Positions 9,643 to 18,327 of a stretch of DNA of 64,000 bases are shown piece after piece. Origin of the DNA: Dyella flagellata (GTDB taxonomy: Bacteria; Pseudomonadota; Gammaproteobacteria; Xanthomonadales; Rhodanobacteraceae); contig NZ_BSOA01000031.1 in NCBI RefSeq assembly GCF_030160275.1, positions 30,007-94,006 of the forward strand. The letters are read 5' to 3'. Position numbers and translations under genes: made by a program. How positions within the stretch are numbered: the stretch's first letter is position 1; every line of letters starts with the position of its first letter. The notes beneath the pieces are model-generated. The model made no database searches. It was not told where the DNA came from and saw only the letters and a list, made by a program, of their open reading frames with translations.

Positions 9643-10431
9643 TCATTCCCCCAGCTCATCCTCGAAGCGCAGGTGCTTGACGCTTCGGCCATTGCGGCGC
9701 ACCAGCTTCAGTGCCTCGATGCCTACCCGGATATGTGCCTCCACATAATGCGCGGTGACATTGCGGTCGCTCGATTCGGTCTTCACCCCCTCCGGGATCA
9801 TCGGCTGGTCCGAAACCAGCAATAGCGCACCACAGGGGATGTGGTTGGCGAAGCCAGCGGCGAAGATCGTGGCGGTTTCCATATCTACCGCCATGCAACG
9901 CGTGCGGCGCAGGTATTCCTTGAAGGTTTCGTCGTGCTCCCACACGCGGCGGTTGGTCGTGTAGACGGTGCCGGTCCAGTAGTCATGGCCGAGGTCGCGA
10001 ATCATGGTCGAGACACCGCGCTGCAATTGGAACGCCGGCAATGCCGGCACATCCGGCGGCAAGTAGTCGTTGCTGGTGCCTTCGCCGCGAATCGCGGCGA
10101 TCGGCAGAATCAGGTCGCCAAGCTGATTCTTCTTTTTCACTCCGCCGCATTTGCCCAGGAATAGCACGGCCTCGGGTTGTATGGCGCCCAGCAGATCCAT
10201 CACGGTGGCCGCATTGGGGCTGCCCATGCCGAAGTTGATCAGGGTGATGCCGTCGGCGGTTGCGCTGGGCATAGGTCGGTCGCGGCCTTGCACTTCCACA
10301 CCATGCCATTGCGCGAACAGGTCGACGTAATGGCCGAAGTTGGTGAGCAGGACATGACGGCCGAATTGTTCGAGCGACACGCCCGTATAGCGCGGCAGCC
10401 AGTTGGTGACAATCTCTTGTTTGGTTTTCAT
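9643..10431 (-). CDS. amn: AMP nucleosidase (short, catalytic domain only)
   Basis: 262-residue nucleoside phosphorylase-fold enzyme, which hydrolyses AMP to adenine and ribose 5-phosphate. Recognisable blocks are TLINFGMGSPNAATVMDLL, FLGKCGGVKKKNQLGD, and the catalytic-site motif AVDMETATIFAAGFA near residue 200. Enterobacterial Amn is about 480 residues with an extra N-terminal regulatory domain that is absent here; the short form is usual in several other proteobacteria. The frame is open far upstream into the neighbouring receptor gene, but the real start is ATG 10431 (MKTKQEIVTNWL), preceded by GAGG. The gene sits between two receptor genes on the same strand and is separated from the upstream one by a repeat element and a terminator. 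Confidence 0.85.
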   Translation of the reverse strand: MKTKQEIVTNWLPRYTGVSLEQFGRHVLLTNFGHYVDLFAQWHGVEVQGRDRPMPSATADGITLINFGMGSPNAATVMDLLGAIQPEAVLFLGKCGGVKKKNQLGDLILPIAAIRGEGTSNDYLPPDVPALPAFQLQRGVSTMIRDLGHDYWTGTVYTTNRRVWEHDETFKEYLRRTRCMAVDMETATIFAAGFANHIPCGALLLVSDQPMIPEGVKTESSDRNVTAHYVEAHIRVGIEALKLVRRNGRSVKHLRFEDELGE

Positions 10432-10474
10432 TGGTGAGCCTCTGGTCTCGCACTGTATGCGCGTCTGATCGCAC

Positions 10475-10542
10475 GTAGGCTGGGATGATAATCCCAGCTT
10501 TCCGCGCTGCATCCTGATGCTGGGATTGCCATCCCAGCCTAC
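10475..10542. repeat. GTAG-headed palindromic repeat (REPIN-like), copy 1
   Basis: 68-bp inverted pair of hairpins. The left arm begins GTAGGCTGGGAT and folds through ATCCCAGC; the right arm is the mirror image ending in GCCTAC. It lies just upstream of the AMP nucleosidase start (10431), between that gene and the receptor terminator, with both flanking genes on the minus strand. Confidence 0.9.
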
Positions 10543-10559
10543 GCGCTCCACGCACGCAT

Positions 10560-10590
10560 AAAAAAACGCCTCGGCATGGCCGAGGCGTTT
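10560..10590 (-). terminator. Rho-independent terminator of the second TonB receptor gene
   Basis: A perfect 12-bp stem (10564-10575 with 10579-10590) with a three-base loop, followed on the minus strand by seven T (complement of 10560-10566, overlapping the stem foot). It lies 50 bp past the receptor stop codon. Confidence 0.9.
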
Positions 10591-10640
10591 CATAAGCGAG
10601 TCCAGTTGAGCGCCTCGGATGGAAGAGGCGCTCGTTCCGC

Positions 10641-13600
10641 TTAGTAGTCGTAGGACACCGACAGGCGCACGAAGCGAGGCTGGGTATAGAACATGCCATT
10701 GCCGAAGGTGTTGAGCACCGTGCCAGGCGAGCCGGACTCGCTGGTGGCGGCCCACTGCGTCGGCACCTGGCGGTTCAGTACATTGAACACGTCCAGGCCG
10801 AAGGCCAGCTTCTGCTGCGCGAACATCGGGCGATACATCACACCCAGATCCACGCGCTGGTTCCAGGGCATACGACCTGCTGCACCCGGAGCGGAGGGCT
10901 GGCCGAAGCAGTAGTGGTAGGCCGAGCCGTAGCCGATCGGATCGGTATTCGGCGGCGGGTAGTAGCCCATGCAGCTCTTGGGCGCGCCCGAGGTCAGCAG
11001 CACGCGTCCGGAGACCATCCATTCGGAGGTGATCGCGTATGCGCCATACGCCTTGATCTGGTGCGTACGATCGTTGAACAGAATGCCGTTGCTGTTGGCC
11101 ATGATCGCGGCGGCATCCCAGTCCTGCGTCTTGCTGACGTCGGTCTGGCCGATGTTGGAAAGCACCTGTCCTTCGGTGTTGCCGTAGCTGCGCGAGAAGG
11201 TGTAGTCCAGGCGCGCCTGCCACTTGCCGTCGAACGGGTGCTCCAGGTACATGTTCAACGCGTAGTACTTGCGCTTGGCACCATCGGTGAAGCCCCAATC
11301 GCTCTTGGTCATCGTCACCTTGGAATAACCGCTGCCATCGATGCGCGACACCAGGAAGTCGTTGCTTTGACCCGGATTGATCAGGCGGCAACCTGGCTGC
11401 GTGGTGTTGTACAGCGTCGGGTCCAGGCCCATCGACTGCATCTTGGCCTGCAGCTTGCCCATGTCGCAGACGTCGTCGATCGCGCTTTCCAGGCGGCGCA
11501 GGGTGAACTTCGCACCGGTCGTCCAGCTCGAACCCAGCGTCTTGTCGAAGCCGAGGATCAGCTCGTCCTGGTATTCCGAACGCAGGTTGGTGGCGGTGAA
11601 GGTCTTCGGATCGGGCGTGACGCCGTATTCGTTATCGGCCGAGACGGCCGGACCGAGTGCCTTCAAGCCCGTCGGAGAACCGTTCGCGGCGATACCGGTG
11701 TAGGTGAAGTACTGATTGGTATAGGTGGATGCCGAAGCGCCACGAATCGCCACGCTGCTTGGCAAGGCGAGGTAGTAACGGCCGAGGTTGGCGTACAGCT
11801 TCAGGCTGGAATCGCCGAACACGTCCCAGCTCGCGCCCAGGCGTGGCGCCCACTGATTACCGCTACGCACATAGGGCTGTTCGGAATTGTTGTAGTTATC
11901 GAACTTGTCGTTGCGCAGGCCTACGTCCACCAGCCAGCGGTCGGTGATCTGCCACTTGTCTTCCAGGTAGTACGCCTTCTGCGCCACCGACATGCTGGTG
12001 GCGTCGTGGAAAATGCGTTGACGTACGTAATACGGAGTACCCGGTGCGGCCGAGAAGCTGTTGATCGGGTTGTTCGGCGTCTTGGTGATGAAGTAGGCCC
12101 AGGTGTAGCCAGGACCGCTGGTGAGCTGCCCTTGATCCGCCGCGTGGTAATACATGTTGTCGATACCCGCGGACAGGTCGTGGCTGCCCAGGTGGTAATC
12201 GACGTCCAGGCGCAAGCCATGCGTGCGCGTCATGGCGTTCGGCGAGCTGATCAGGCGCGTAGCGTTGTTATTGGTGATGGGGTTACCACCGGTGTACGCC
12301 GGATTTTCCTGCCCCGTGTTGATCAGGAACGCATCGGTCGAGTTCAGGCCCGGATACTGCGTGTAGTTGGTGGTCTTGTTGCGGCCATAGGTTGCGCTGA
12401 CCGTCAGGTCCTGCGTGATGTAGCCGGTGTATTTAATGACGTCGATCGTGGTGGTGTCCTTGGACAACGTCGGATACACGTTGATCGGACCACCGGCTTT
12501 GAGAGTGTTGTAGTTGAAAGCGTAATACTCGCCCGTGCTCGCATTGGGCGTAGAAGAGTTCGCCGGATCCGGGTTGCCCGCATCGTTCGGCTGCTTGTTC
12601 ACGATGTGCGTGAGTTCCAGCAGGTTGTTATCGGTGATGTTCCAGTCGATCTTGCCGTAGAACTTCTGCAGATTATCGGTGTACTTGAGGTAAGCCGGTT
12701 GCGCACCGTCCACGTTATTGGTGCTGCGGCCTTCCACTTTCTCCGATTCGGCCGCCAGGAAGAAGAACAGCTTGTCTTTGATCAGCGGACCGCCGACGTA
12801 GGCGTCGTACACCGTGCGCCACTGCTTGTCGTTCCTGCGGTATTGATAAAGCGTGCCGGCCAGGCCCGGCTGGGCATAGCTGTAACCGGCAGGCAAGGTC
12901 ATGTTCGCGTAATTGCGATTGACCGGATCGGATTCGGCAAATTTCGGTTCCCAGATGATCTGGCCGCCGAAATGCCACTCGTTGGTGCCGCGCTTGCCGA
13001 TCTGGTTGATTACGCCGCCGTCGGAGCGGCCGTATTTCGCGGCATAGCCACCGATATAGGTTTCCTGCTGATCGATCGCGCCATAAGGCAGGCCCACGCC
13101 GCCCAGGTTGGACAGCGGATCGGAGCTGCTGAAACCATTGATGTAGTACGCGTTCTCGGAGGCGCTGCCGCCGCCGAAGGAGAGCGCATTGTTGAAGAAG
13201 CCACTGCCCTGGTTCACGCCCGGCGCGAGCAATGCAATGGCTTCCGCCGTGCGACCCAGCGGCAGGCGCGCCAGATCCTTGGAGGTGATCACCGAACGCG
13301 AATCCACGGACGCCACATCGATCTGCGGAATCGAATTGGCGTTGACCGTCACCGTGTTCAGCGTCTTGGGTACGAAGGACACGTCCGTCGCGGCACCCAC
13401 GTTAAGGCTCACCGCGTTACGGGTATCCACGACGGCGCCGTCTTTCTTCAGCTGAACCGTGTAGGTGCCGACCGGCATGTTGCCGATCCGATAGTGGCCG
13501 GTGCTGTCTACCGTTACGTCGCGGCTCAAGCCGGAATCGCTGGTCACCGTCACCGAGTCGCCGGCCGGTGCCTGGCCGGTGAACGCACCGGTGGTGGACT

Positions 13601-13700
13601 GCGCCATCGCGACGCCGGCGAAACCGAAACTTATTGCCAGAGCCGCGGCAAGAGCGTGGCGACGGTAGTTACCCCCGCCAATCTGATCAGGCTTCATCAT
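10641..13700 (-). CDS. TonB-dependent receptor, Oar-like (paralogue of 6126-9353)
   Basis: 1019-residue outer-membrane receptor with the same architecture as its neighbour: signal peptide ending near VAMAQS, a carboxypeptidase-regulatory-like domain (GLSRDVTVDSTGHYR), plug motifs (AYYINGFSSSDP, KYGRSDGGVINQIGKRGTN) and a barrel ending in an aromatic residue (LSVSYDY). Many segments align directly with the first receptor, such as PLIKDKLFFFLAAE against PLIKDKLFFFLTAE, so the pair arose by duplication. Two adjacent ATG codons open the gene; the first (13700) is favoured by a GGGAG ribosome site ten bases upstream. The ligand is unknown. A strong terminator follows. Confidence 0.92.
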   Translation of the reverse strand: MMKPDQIGGGNYRRHALAAALAISFGFAGVAMAQSTTGAFTGQAPAGDSVTVTSDSGLSRDVTVDSTGHYRIGNMPVGTYTVQLKKDGAVVDTRNAVSLNVGAATDVSFVPKTLNTVTVNANSIPQIDVASVDSRSVITSKDLARLPLGRTAEAIALLAPGVNQGSGFFNNALSFGGGSASENAYYINGFSSSDPLSNLGGVGLPYGAIDQQETYIGGYAAKYGRSDGGVINQIGKRGTNEWHFGGQIIWEPKFAESDPVNRNYANMTLPAGYSYAQPGLAGTLYQYRRNDKQWRTVYDAYVGGPLIKDKLFFFLAAESEKVEGRSTNNVDGAQPAYLKYTDNLQKFYGKIDWNITDNNLLELTHIVNKQPNDAGNPDPANSSTPNASTGEYYAFNYNTLKAGGPINVYPTLSKDTTTIDVIKYTGYITQDLTVSATYGRNKTTNYTQYPGLNSTDAFLINTGQENPAYTGGNPITNNNATRLISSPNAMTRTHGLRLDVDYHLGSHDLSAGIDNMYYHAADQGQLTSGPGYTWAYFITKTPNNPINSFSAAPGTPYYVRQRIFHDATSMSVAQKAYYLEDKWQITDRWLVDVGLRNDKFDNYNNSEQPYVRSGNQWAPRLGASWDVFGDSSLKLYANLGRYYLALPSSVAIRGASASTYTNQYFTYTGIAANGSPTGLKALGPAVSADNEYGVTPDPKTFTATNLRSEYQDELILGFDKTLGSSWTTGAKFTLRRLESAIDDVCDMGKLQAKMQSMGLDPTLYNTTQPGCRLINPGQSNDFLVSRIDGSGYSKVTMTKSDWGFTDGAKRKYYALNMYLEHPFDGKWQARLDYTFSRSYGNTEGQVLSNIGQTDVSKTQDWDAAAIMANSNGILFNDRTHQIKAYGAYAITSEWMVSGRVLLTSGAPKSCMGYYPPPNTDPIGYGSAYHYCFGQPSAPGAAGRMPWNQRVDLGVMYRPMFAQQKLAFGLDVFNVLNRQVPTQWAATSESGSPGTVLNTFGNGMFYTQPRFVRLSVSYDY

Positions 13701-14374
13701 TATTCAAAATCTCCCCGTAGAGCCTATGCAGGCCAAGACCGACGAATGCACGAACGACTCGTGCACCCCCGAACGAACAAGGCATCACCACCGTTTTTTC
13801 GCCAGCAAAACCCTGCGCTTCGCTTGGCACTCCCCCGGTGTTGCCGCGATTCGCAGTGCTTGCGATTCGCGTGAACTTACGCCTCTGCCAGGAACTTACG
13901 TCAGCGTCACAACGGGTGTCAACAATTTCTTAGCAATCAAACACAATTTCTTGCGCCAGACTTGCGCAAGGAATCATCACCCATCTAGGCACATAAATAA
14001 TTGATTAATAATGATTAATTCCAAAATTGCCGAAATCGATCACACCCAGTGGCCGAAGGCAAACGTGCCATTTCGAAAGAGAATCAAAGCCCTTACCGAA
14101 ATAAGCTGACAGCTGGCGCAAGAACACGTTGTAACCATCGCTATTTCTTGCTGGAACAGCACTCAGCCAAAACTCCGCCGCATGGCGCTGGGACCGTATC
14201 AATCGCGTCTGTGTGTCCAAATCCCCTTCCGCAGCCGACGGCGGCAATGCATCGCACGCCACCGGCAAGGCGAACAGGAACCTCAAGACAGCCTGCTTGG
14301 CGCACCGCGGCAAGGCCCTGCTACCACCGTCATGTTATGGTCACACCGCACGTTGAGGACTGGGGGTTTGGCAC
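13701..14374. other. Intergenic region between the second TonB receptor and the DegV gene
   Basis: 674 bp between divergent genes, with no coding sequence I can support. It holds the receptor leader, two copies of GAACTTACG (13873-13881 and 13892-13900), and an AT-rich segment around 13920-14040 that is far below the local GC content. The core AACTTACG also occurs upstream of the first receptor at 9586-9593, on the same strand relative to that gene. Presumably promoters for both directions lie here. Confidence 0.5.
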
Positions 14375-15319
14375 ATGCGCATGGGTCTGGCTATCGATGC
14401 GTCCTGCGATTTGCCGCGGGAGTTTTTGCAACAACACGACATCGCCGTCATGCCTGTTGCGGTACGAGTCGACGAGTCCACCTTCAAAGACGATCGCGAT
14501 CCGGCCGAAATCGAGCGCTTCCTCAAACTCAACCTGGGTAGCCGCAGCCATTCGGCCGAAACCGAGCCTTGCTCGGTGGAAGACGTGCAGAAGCTGTTCC
14601 TGGACAAGCTGGTGCTGGAACAGGACTGCGTGTTCTGCCTCACCATCACCGCCACACGCAGCCCGATCTACGACAATGTGGTCAAGGCCAGCTTCGCGGT
14701 GCTGAAAAACTACCGCAAGGTGCGCGAGCCGGCCGGAATTACCGGTCCATTCCTGATGCGCGTGCTGGATACACGCAGTCTGTTCGCCGGCTCCGGCCCG
14801 TGCATTGTCGAAGCCGTAAGGCTGATACAGGCCGGTGAAACACCCGCCGCGGTCCGCGAACGGCTGGCCTATATTGCCGAAAATTCGTACGGCTACATGC
14901 TGCCGCGCGACCTGTACTACCTGCGCGCCCGCGCCAAGAAGAAGGGCGATCGCAGCGTGGGCTTGCTGAGCGCCGTGCTTGGCTCCACTTTGGACATCAA
15001 ACCGTTGCTGCGTGGCTATCGTGGCGACACGACGCCGGTCGGCAAGGTGCGCGGCTGGGAGCATGGCTGCGAAACCCTGTTCGGTTATGCCGCCGAACGC
15101 GTGCGGGCCGGCCTGCTCGTACCGGTGATGTGCACCGCCTATGGCGGCGACCTGGGCGAATTGCCGAAGCTGCCCGGCTACGACAAGCTGGCCCAGGCCT
15201 GCCAGGAATGCGGCGTCACCCTGATGCAGGCGCCGATGAGCATCACCGGCATGGTCAACGTGGGTATAGGCGCGGTGACCATAGGCTTCGCCGCGGAAGA
15301 GCATCACGTCGAGTTCTGA
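14375..15319 (+). CDS. DegV family fatty-acid-binding protein
   Basis: 314-residue protein of the DegV/FakB family, cytosolic proteins that hold a single fatty acid. In Gram-positive bacteria FakB presents it to the kinase FakA. The N-terminus MGLAIDASCDLPREF matches the opening strand with its ligand-contacting Asp-Ser/Cys-Asp pattern, and FCLTITATRSPIYDN and VLDTRSLFAGSG are the later family blocks. Two in-frame ATGs (14375 and 14381) are possible; a purine-rich stretch lies upstream of both. There is no kinase partner nearby, so the role in this proteobacterium is open. Confidence 0.82.
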   Translation: MRMGLAIDASCDLPREFLQQHDIAVMPVAVRVDESTFKDDRDPAEIERFLKLNLGSRSHSAETEPCSVEDVQKLFLDKLVLEQDCVFCLTITATRSPIYDNVVKASFAVLKNYRKVREPAGITGPFLMRVLDTRSLFAGSGPCIVEAVRLIQAGETPAAVRERLAYIAENSYGYMLPRDLYYLRARAKKKGDRSVGLLSAVLGSTLDIKPLLRGYRGDTTPVGKVRGWEHGCETLFGYAAERVRAGLLVPVMCTAYGGDLGELPKLPGYDKLAQACQECGVTLMQAPMSITGMVNVGIGAVTIGFAAEEHHVEF

Positions 15320-15360
15320 TTGCACGAGGCTTGCTTCAACGCCAAGCGTAGAATCGGGGC

Positions 15361-15993
15361 ATGAGTCGCGCAGGCGTCCCTGTCGGTATTGTTGCGGTGC
15401 TGCTTTTGGCAACAGCGCTGCAGCTATCCTTGCCTGCTCGCGCGGACACTGTCATCGCGTACAAGTGCCGTACGCAGCAAGGGGGAGTGATCTATCAGGG
15501 AACCCCTTGCCCGCACAGCCAACAGCAACAGACCCTGCAGTTGGACGATAGCGGCCCCAGCGCTTCACCGCTGCCGGAACCCTCCAAGCCCGCCCCTTCT
15601 GCAGCGAACCCGCCCGCCGTCCCATTGCCCCCGCCGACACCGCGCACACCGCCATCGACGATGTACCGCTGTGTGCGTGCGACGGACCAGACGACGTATC
15701 TGAGCAGCAACGGCGATCCGCAGCCCTACTACGCGCCGCTTGCGATGACCGGCATGCTGCCGGCGCCGCTCGGACACGTCACGCCTGGCGTAAAACCCGA
15801 CGCGGCCATGATTGCCAGCCAGTACGTGCTGGTGCAGGACCAATGCGCGCCGATGACACCGCAGGACACCTGCACGACCCTGCGTGACCAATACGACGAG
15901 AACGAACGCAAGCTGTCACGCGCCTTCAAGAGCGACCAGCCGCCCCTGCTCCAGCGCGAACAGGCCTTGCTCGCCGAACTCAGCCACTGCTGA
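15361..15993 (+). CDS. Exported DUF4124-like protein
   Basis: 210-residue protein with a signal peptide (hydrophobic 9-27, cleavage near ARA-DT). A DUF4124-type motif follows at the mature N-terminus (IAYKCRTQQGGVIYQGTPC), with its paired cysteines likely forming a disulfide. Then comes a long Pro/Ala-rich linker (about residues 62-100) and a second Cys-containing domain (MYRCVRATDQTTYLSSNG and later CTTLRDQYDENERKL). The function is unknown; such proteins are periplasmic and common in Xanthomonadales. It begins 41 bp after the DegV gene and may be co-transcribed with it. A similar N-terminal domain occurs in the protein at 55333-55932. Confidence 0.75.
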   Translation: MSRAGVPVGIVAVLLLATALQLSLPARADTVIAYKCRTQQGGVIYQGTPCPHSQQQQTLQLDDSGPSASPLPEPSKPAPSAANPPAVPLPPPTPRTPPSTMYRCVRATDQTTYLSSNGDPQPYYAPLAMTGMLPAPLGHVTPGVKPDAAMIASQYVLVQDQCAPMTPQDTCTTLRDQYDENERKLSRAFKSDQPPLLQREQALLAELSHC

Positions 15994-16096
15994 GCAAATT
16001 CTGCGCAATGTCATGCAAGTGATTGGTGCGCAAGTCTTACGAAGACTTGTCCACAGGCTTGCTACCAGCCTTTCCCCAATCGCTGTGGAAAACTCC

Positions 16097-16169
16097 GTAG
16101 GCTGGGATGGTAATCCCAGCATCGCGATGCTGCGTGCATGGCAATGCTGGGATTACCATCCCAGCCTAC
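16097..16169. repeat. GTAG-headed palindromic repeat (REPIN-like), copy 2
   Basis: 73-bp inverted hairpin pair between convergent genes. It belongs to the longer subclass whose centre contains GCATCGCGATGC and GCATGGCAATGC. Head GTAG at 16097, tail CTAC ending at 16169. Confidence 0.9.
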
Positions 16170-16201
16170 GCGCCTTTCCAAGTCGTACGGAAAAGTGGCG
16201 C

Positions 16202-16984
16202 CTAGAACCCGTAATTGAGAAAGCCACCATCCACCGCCAGCACCTGGCCGGTGATATAGCTGGCCGCGGGCAGGCACAGGAAGGCGATGGCTGCGGCCAC
16301 TTCCTCTGGTTCGCCGATGCGCTTGAGCGGTGTGCGGTCCAGTACCTCGTCGACGTAGTCGGCATCGGCCAGCGCCGGCTCGGAGCGCTGGGTGCGGATG
16401 TACCAGGGCGCCACCGCGTTGACGCGAATGCCATCGATCGCCCATTCGGCCGCCAGATTGCGCGTGAGCTGATGCAAGGCTGCCTTGGTCATGCCGTAAG
16501 GCGAACCGGTACGCACGTGCGTAACGCCGGAGACCGAGCCCACGTTCACGATCGCCGCATGCGCATGCTGGATCAGATGGGGATGCGCAAGCCGGCACAT
16601 CTCATACGCCGAAAACAGGTTCTGCTCGAAAATCGCGCGGTATTCGGTCTCTTCGTAATCGAGCGTGGCTTTGGGACTATTGCCGCCGGCGTTGTTGACC
16701 AACAGCGACACCGGCGCTTCCAGATCCGCCACCCAGTCGAACACCGCCAGGCGATCTTCCGCCACGCCCACGTCGGCGGCGAACGCCAACACTTCCAGGT
16801 CGGGAAAGTCGTCGCTCAACTCCACGCGCACCTGTTCCAGGTAGTCGTCATCGCGCGCCACCAGCAAGAGGTTGGCCCCCAGCCCGGCCAGTTCGCGCGC
16901 GGTCGCGTAGCCGATGCCCTTGCTGGCGCCAGTGATGAGCGCGGTCTGATCTTGCAGCTGCCAAGCGTCGATGCGGCTATTCAT
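16202..16984 (-). CDS. SDR family oxidoreductase (tropinone reductase-like)
   Basis: 260-residue classical short-chain dehydrogenase/reductase. It has the NAD(P)-binding motif TGASKGIG (18-25), the NNAGG structural motif (97-101), and the catalytic triad Ser150, Tyr163 and Lys167 (SPYGMTK). The C-terminus SYITGQVLAVDGGFL is the typical SDR ending. The closest familiar architecture is the plant tropinone-reductase-like group, but the substrate cannot be read from sequence. It is divergent from a small lipoprotein gene, with under 90 bp between them. Confidence 0.9.
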   Translation of the reverse strand: MNSRIDAWQLQDQTALITGASKGIGYATARELAGLGANLLLVARDDDYLEQVRVELSDDFPDLEVLAFAADVGVAEDRLAVFDWVADLEAPVSLLVNNAGGNSPKATLDYEETEYRAIFEQNLFSAYEMCRLAHPHLIQHAHAAIVNVGSVSGVTHVRTGSPYGMTKAALHQLTRNLAAEWAIDGIRVNAVAPWYIRTQRSEPALADADYVDEVLDRTPLKRIGEPEEVAAAIAFLCLPAASYITGQVLAVDGGFLNYGF

Positions 16985-17065
16985 GACGCTCAGCTTACAT
17001 GAACGAGATGACTTGTCCGCCGCGTCGGTCGGCGGGACACTTCACCCATGCCTATCGAGGTCGTA

Positions 17066-17284
17066 ATGATGAGAACCGCCACCGCCCTGCTCTGCCTGTT
17101 GGCCCTGGGGGCCTGCAGCAACAAACCGCCCGCCCCTCAATCCGATCCCAAACCCGCCGCCTCGACAGCCAGCGCCCCCTGGGATGCGCTGAAACAGGAC
17201 GAACAGCGCGCCAAGGACGTGCAGAAGGTGGTCGACAAGCAAGCCGCCGATCAGGACAAGCAGATCGAGCAACAGACGCAATAG
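17066..17284 (+). CDS. Small lipoprotein
   Basis: 72-residue protein with a lipoprotein signal (MMRTATALLCLLALGACSN, lipobox LGAC) and a short charged, Gln/Lys/Asp-rich helical tail (QDEQRAKDVQKVVDKQAAD) likely to be coiled coil. An upstream ATG at 17048 exists in frame. The start at 17066 is preferred because CGAGG lies five bases before it and it gives a proper signal peptide. The function is unknown; the sequence resembles the many short Xanthomonadales lipoproteins with no assigned role. Confidence 0.7.
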   Translation: MMRTATALLCLLALGACSNKPPAPQSDPKPAASTASAPWDALKQDEQRAKDVQKVVDKQAADQDKQIEQQTQ

Positions 17285-17294
17285 CCATGTGTAC

Positions 17295-17322
17295 GTAGGC
17301 TGGGATGGTCATCCCAGCCTAC
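17295..17322. repeat. Collapsed single-palindrome form of the GTAG repeat, copy 3
   Basis: A 28-bp perfect palindrome: 13-bp arms starting GTAGGCTGGGATG around a 2-base centre. It consists of the outer half of a left arm joined to the outer half of a right arm, with the middle lost. It lies between convergent genes, and its right end (CTA at 17319-17321) is the TAG stop codon of the EamA transporter gene. Confidence 0.88.
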
Positions 17323-18218
17323 GCGCAAACCCGGCTTTGCCGAGAAAACCCCAGCGTCCATTTCAGATTGACGCCCAGCGTGCCGAGCACGATCAGAGCC
17401 AGGCCCATCATCTGCACCGGGGCCAATCGATGGCCATACAGCAGGTAATCGAGCAGCAGCGTCACCAACGGATACACGAAGGCCATGACCGCGATGGTCA
17501 CCACCGGCAGACGAGGATAGGACGAGTAGAACAGCACGTATACGATGCCGCTGTGAATGACTCCCAGCCCCACTAGCCACAGCCAATGCGTGCCCCAGTG
17601 CAACGCGGCAGCGCTGGAAAACCACCCCAGCATCAAGACACCGACCCAGCACTGGATCATCACCAGCGCAAACGGACGCTGCTTGCCGACCTTGCGTGAC
17701 ATCAACAGCGATGCACCGCACAGCAGCGCCGCCAGAAAGGTAAGACCGATGCCAATCAGATAGGAAGAGTCGGCGCTGTGCCACATTCGCAACGGATCAG
17801 CTGAACAGGCTACGCCGACAAAGCCGAGCAAGGTCCACATCAGATCTACCGGCCGGGTGCGTTCCCCTTGCACCAACGCCGCGAGTATCAGCATCACGAA
17901 CGGAAAGAAGTGATACACCATCGTCGCCACGCCGATCGATGAGCGCGCCATGCCGGCAAACAGGCATACCCAGTTCAAGACAAGCAATCCGCCGCTAAGG
18001 ATGGCGCCGCGGATCAGTACCCGGTCCTGCAGCACCCCGCGCAAATGACCTCGCGCCAGCCCCCATGCGAGCAAAAAGAGCCCGCCGAACAGGCAACGGT
18101 AGAACACGGCGGTGACCGCGTCCTGGCCGCTTTCATGGACGAAGACGCCGACCGAGCCGATCAGCAATTCGGCGAGCAGGAGCCGGGCCAGTGCTGTGCG
18201 ATGGTTCTGTTCGAGCAT
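17319..18218 (-). CDS. EamA/DMT-family transporter
   Basis: 299-residue inner-membrane protein with about ten predicted transmembrane helices in two EamA halves (for example LLLAELLIGSVGVFVHESG at the start and MMGLALIVLGTLGVNLKW near the end). The family exports or imports small metabolites such as amino acids. The frame is open upstream, but ATG 18218 (MLEQNHRTALARLLL) gives a normal first helix. It is transcribed divergently from a MocR-type regulator 109 bp away, a common pairing in which the regulator controls the exporter in response to a PLP-related or amine ligand. Its stop codon lies inside a palindromic repeat. Confidence 0.87.
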   Translation of the reverse strand: MLEQNHRTALARLLLAELLIGSVGVFVHESGQDAVTAVFYRCLFGGLFLLAWGLARGHLRGVLQDRVLIRGAILSGGLLVLNWVCLFAGMARSSIGVATMVYHFFPFVMLILAALVQGERTRPVDLMWTLLGFVGVACSADPLRMWHSADSSYLIGIGLTFLAALLCGASLLMSRKVGKQRPFALVMIQCWVGVLMLGWFSSAAALHWGTHWLWLVGLGVIHSGIVYVLFYSSYPRLPVVTIAVMAFVYPLVTLLLDYLLYGHRLAPVQMMGLALIVLGTLGVNLKWTLGFSRQSRVCA

Positions 18219-18278
18219 GGGCCCTCTGCCGCGTGTGGGGATTTGCACCCTGCGGCATAAACGTAGACCATGTGATTT

Positions 18279-18320
18279 GACCGATACAGATTCAGATAAG
18301 ATCCATTTCGACCAGTACAG
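18279..18320. promoter_or_regulatory. Paired direct repeats, candidate MocR operator
   Basis: GACCGATACAG (18279-18289) and GACCAGTACAG (18310-18320) are direct repeats 31 bp apart, about three helical turns, in the short gap between the divergent EamA and MocR genes. Known MocR regulators such as GabR bind direct repeats that are spaced on the same helix face, so this is a good operator candidate. Confidence 0.55.
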
Positions 18321-18327
18321 TTCGGGC

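Noticed and set aside
9643..11391. 582-codon extension of the AMP nucleosidase frame into the receptor gene
   Set aside because: The upstream 320 residues are out-of-frame translation of the receptor, repeat and terminator. A good ATG with a ribosome site is at 10431.
10914..13874. 986-codon open frame on the plus strand opposite the second TonB receptor
   Set aside because: It is an antisense shadow caused by GC-rich codon bias. The protein is Arg/Val/Gly-rich without domains, while the minus-strand frame encodes a full receptor.
14005..14313. 102-codon minus-strand frame between the second receptor and the DegV gene
   Set aside because: No ribosome site, no domain, unusual composition; probably chance.
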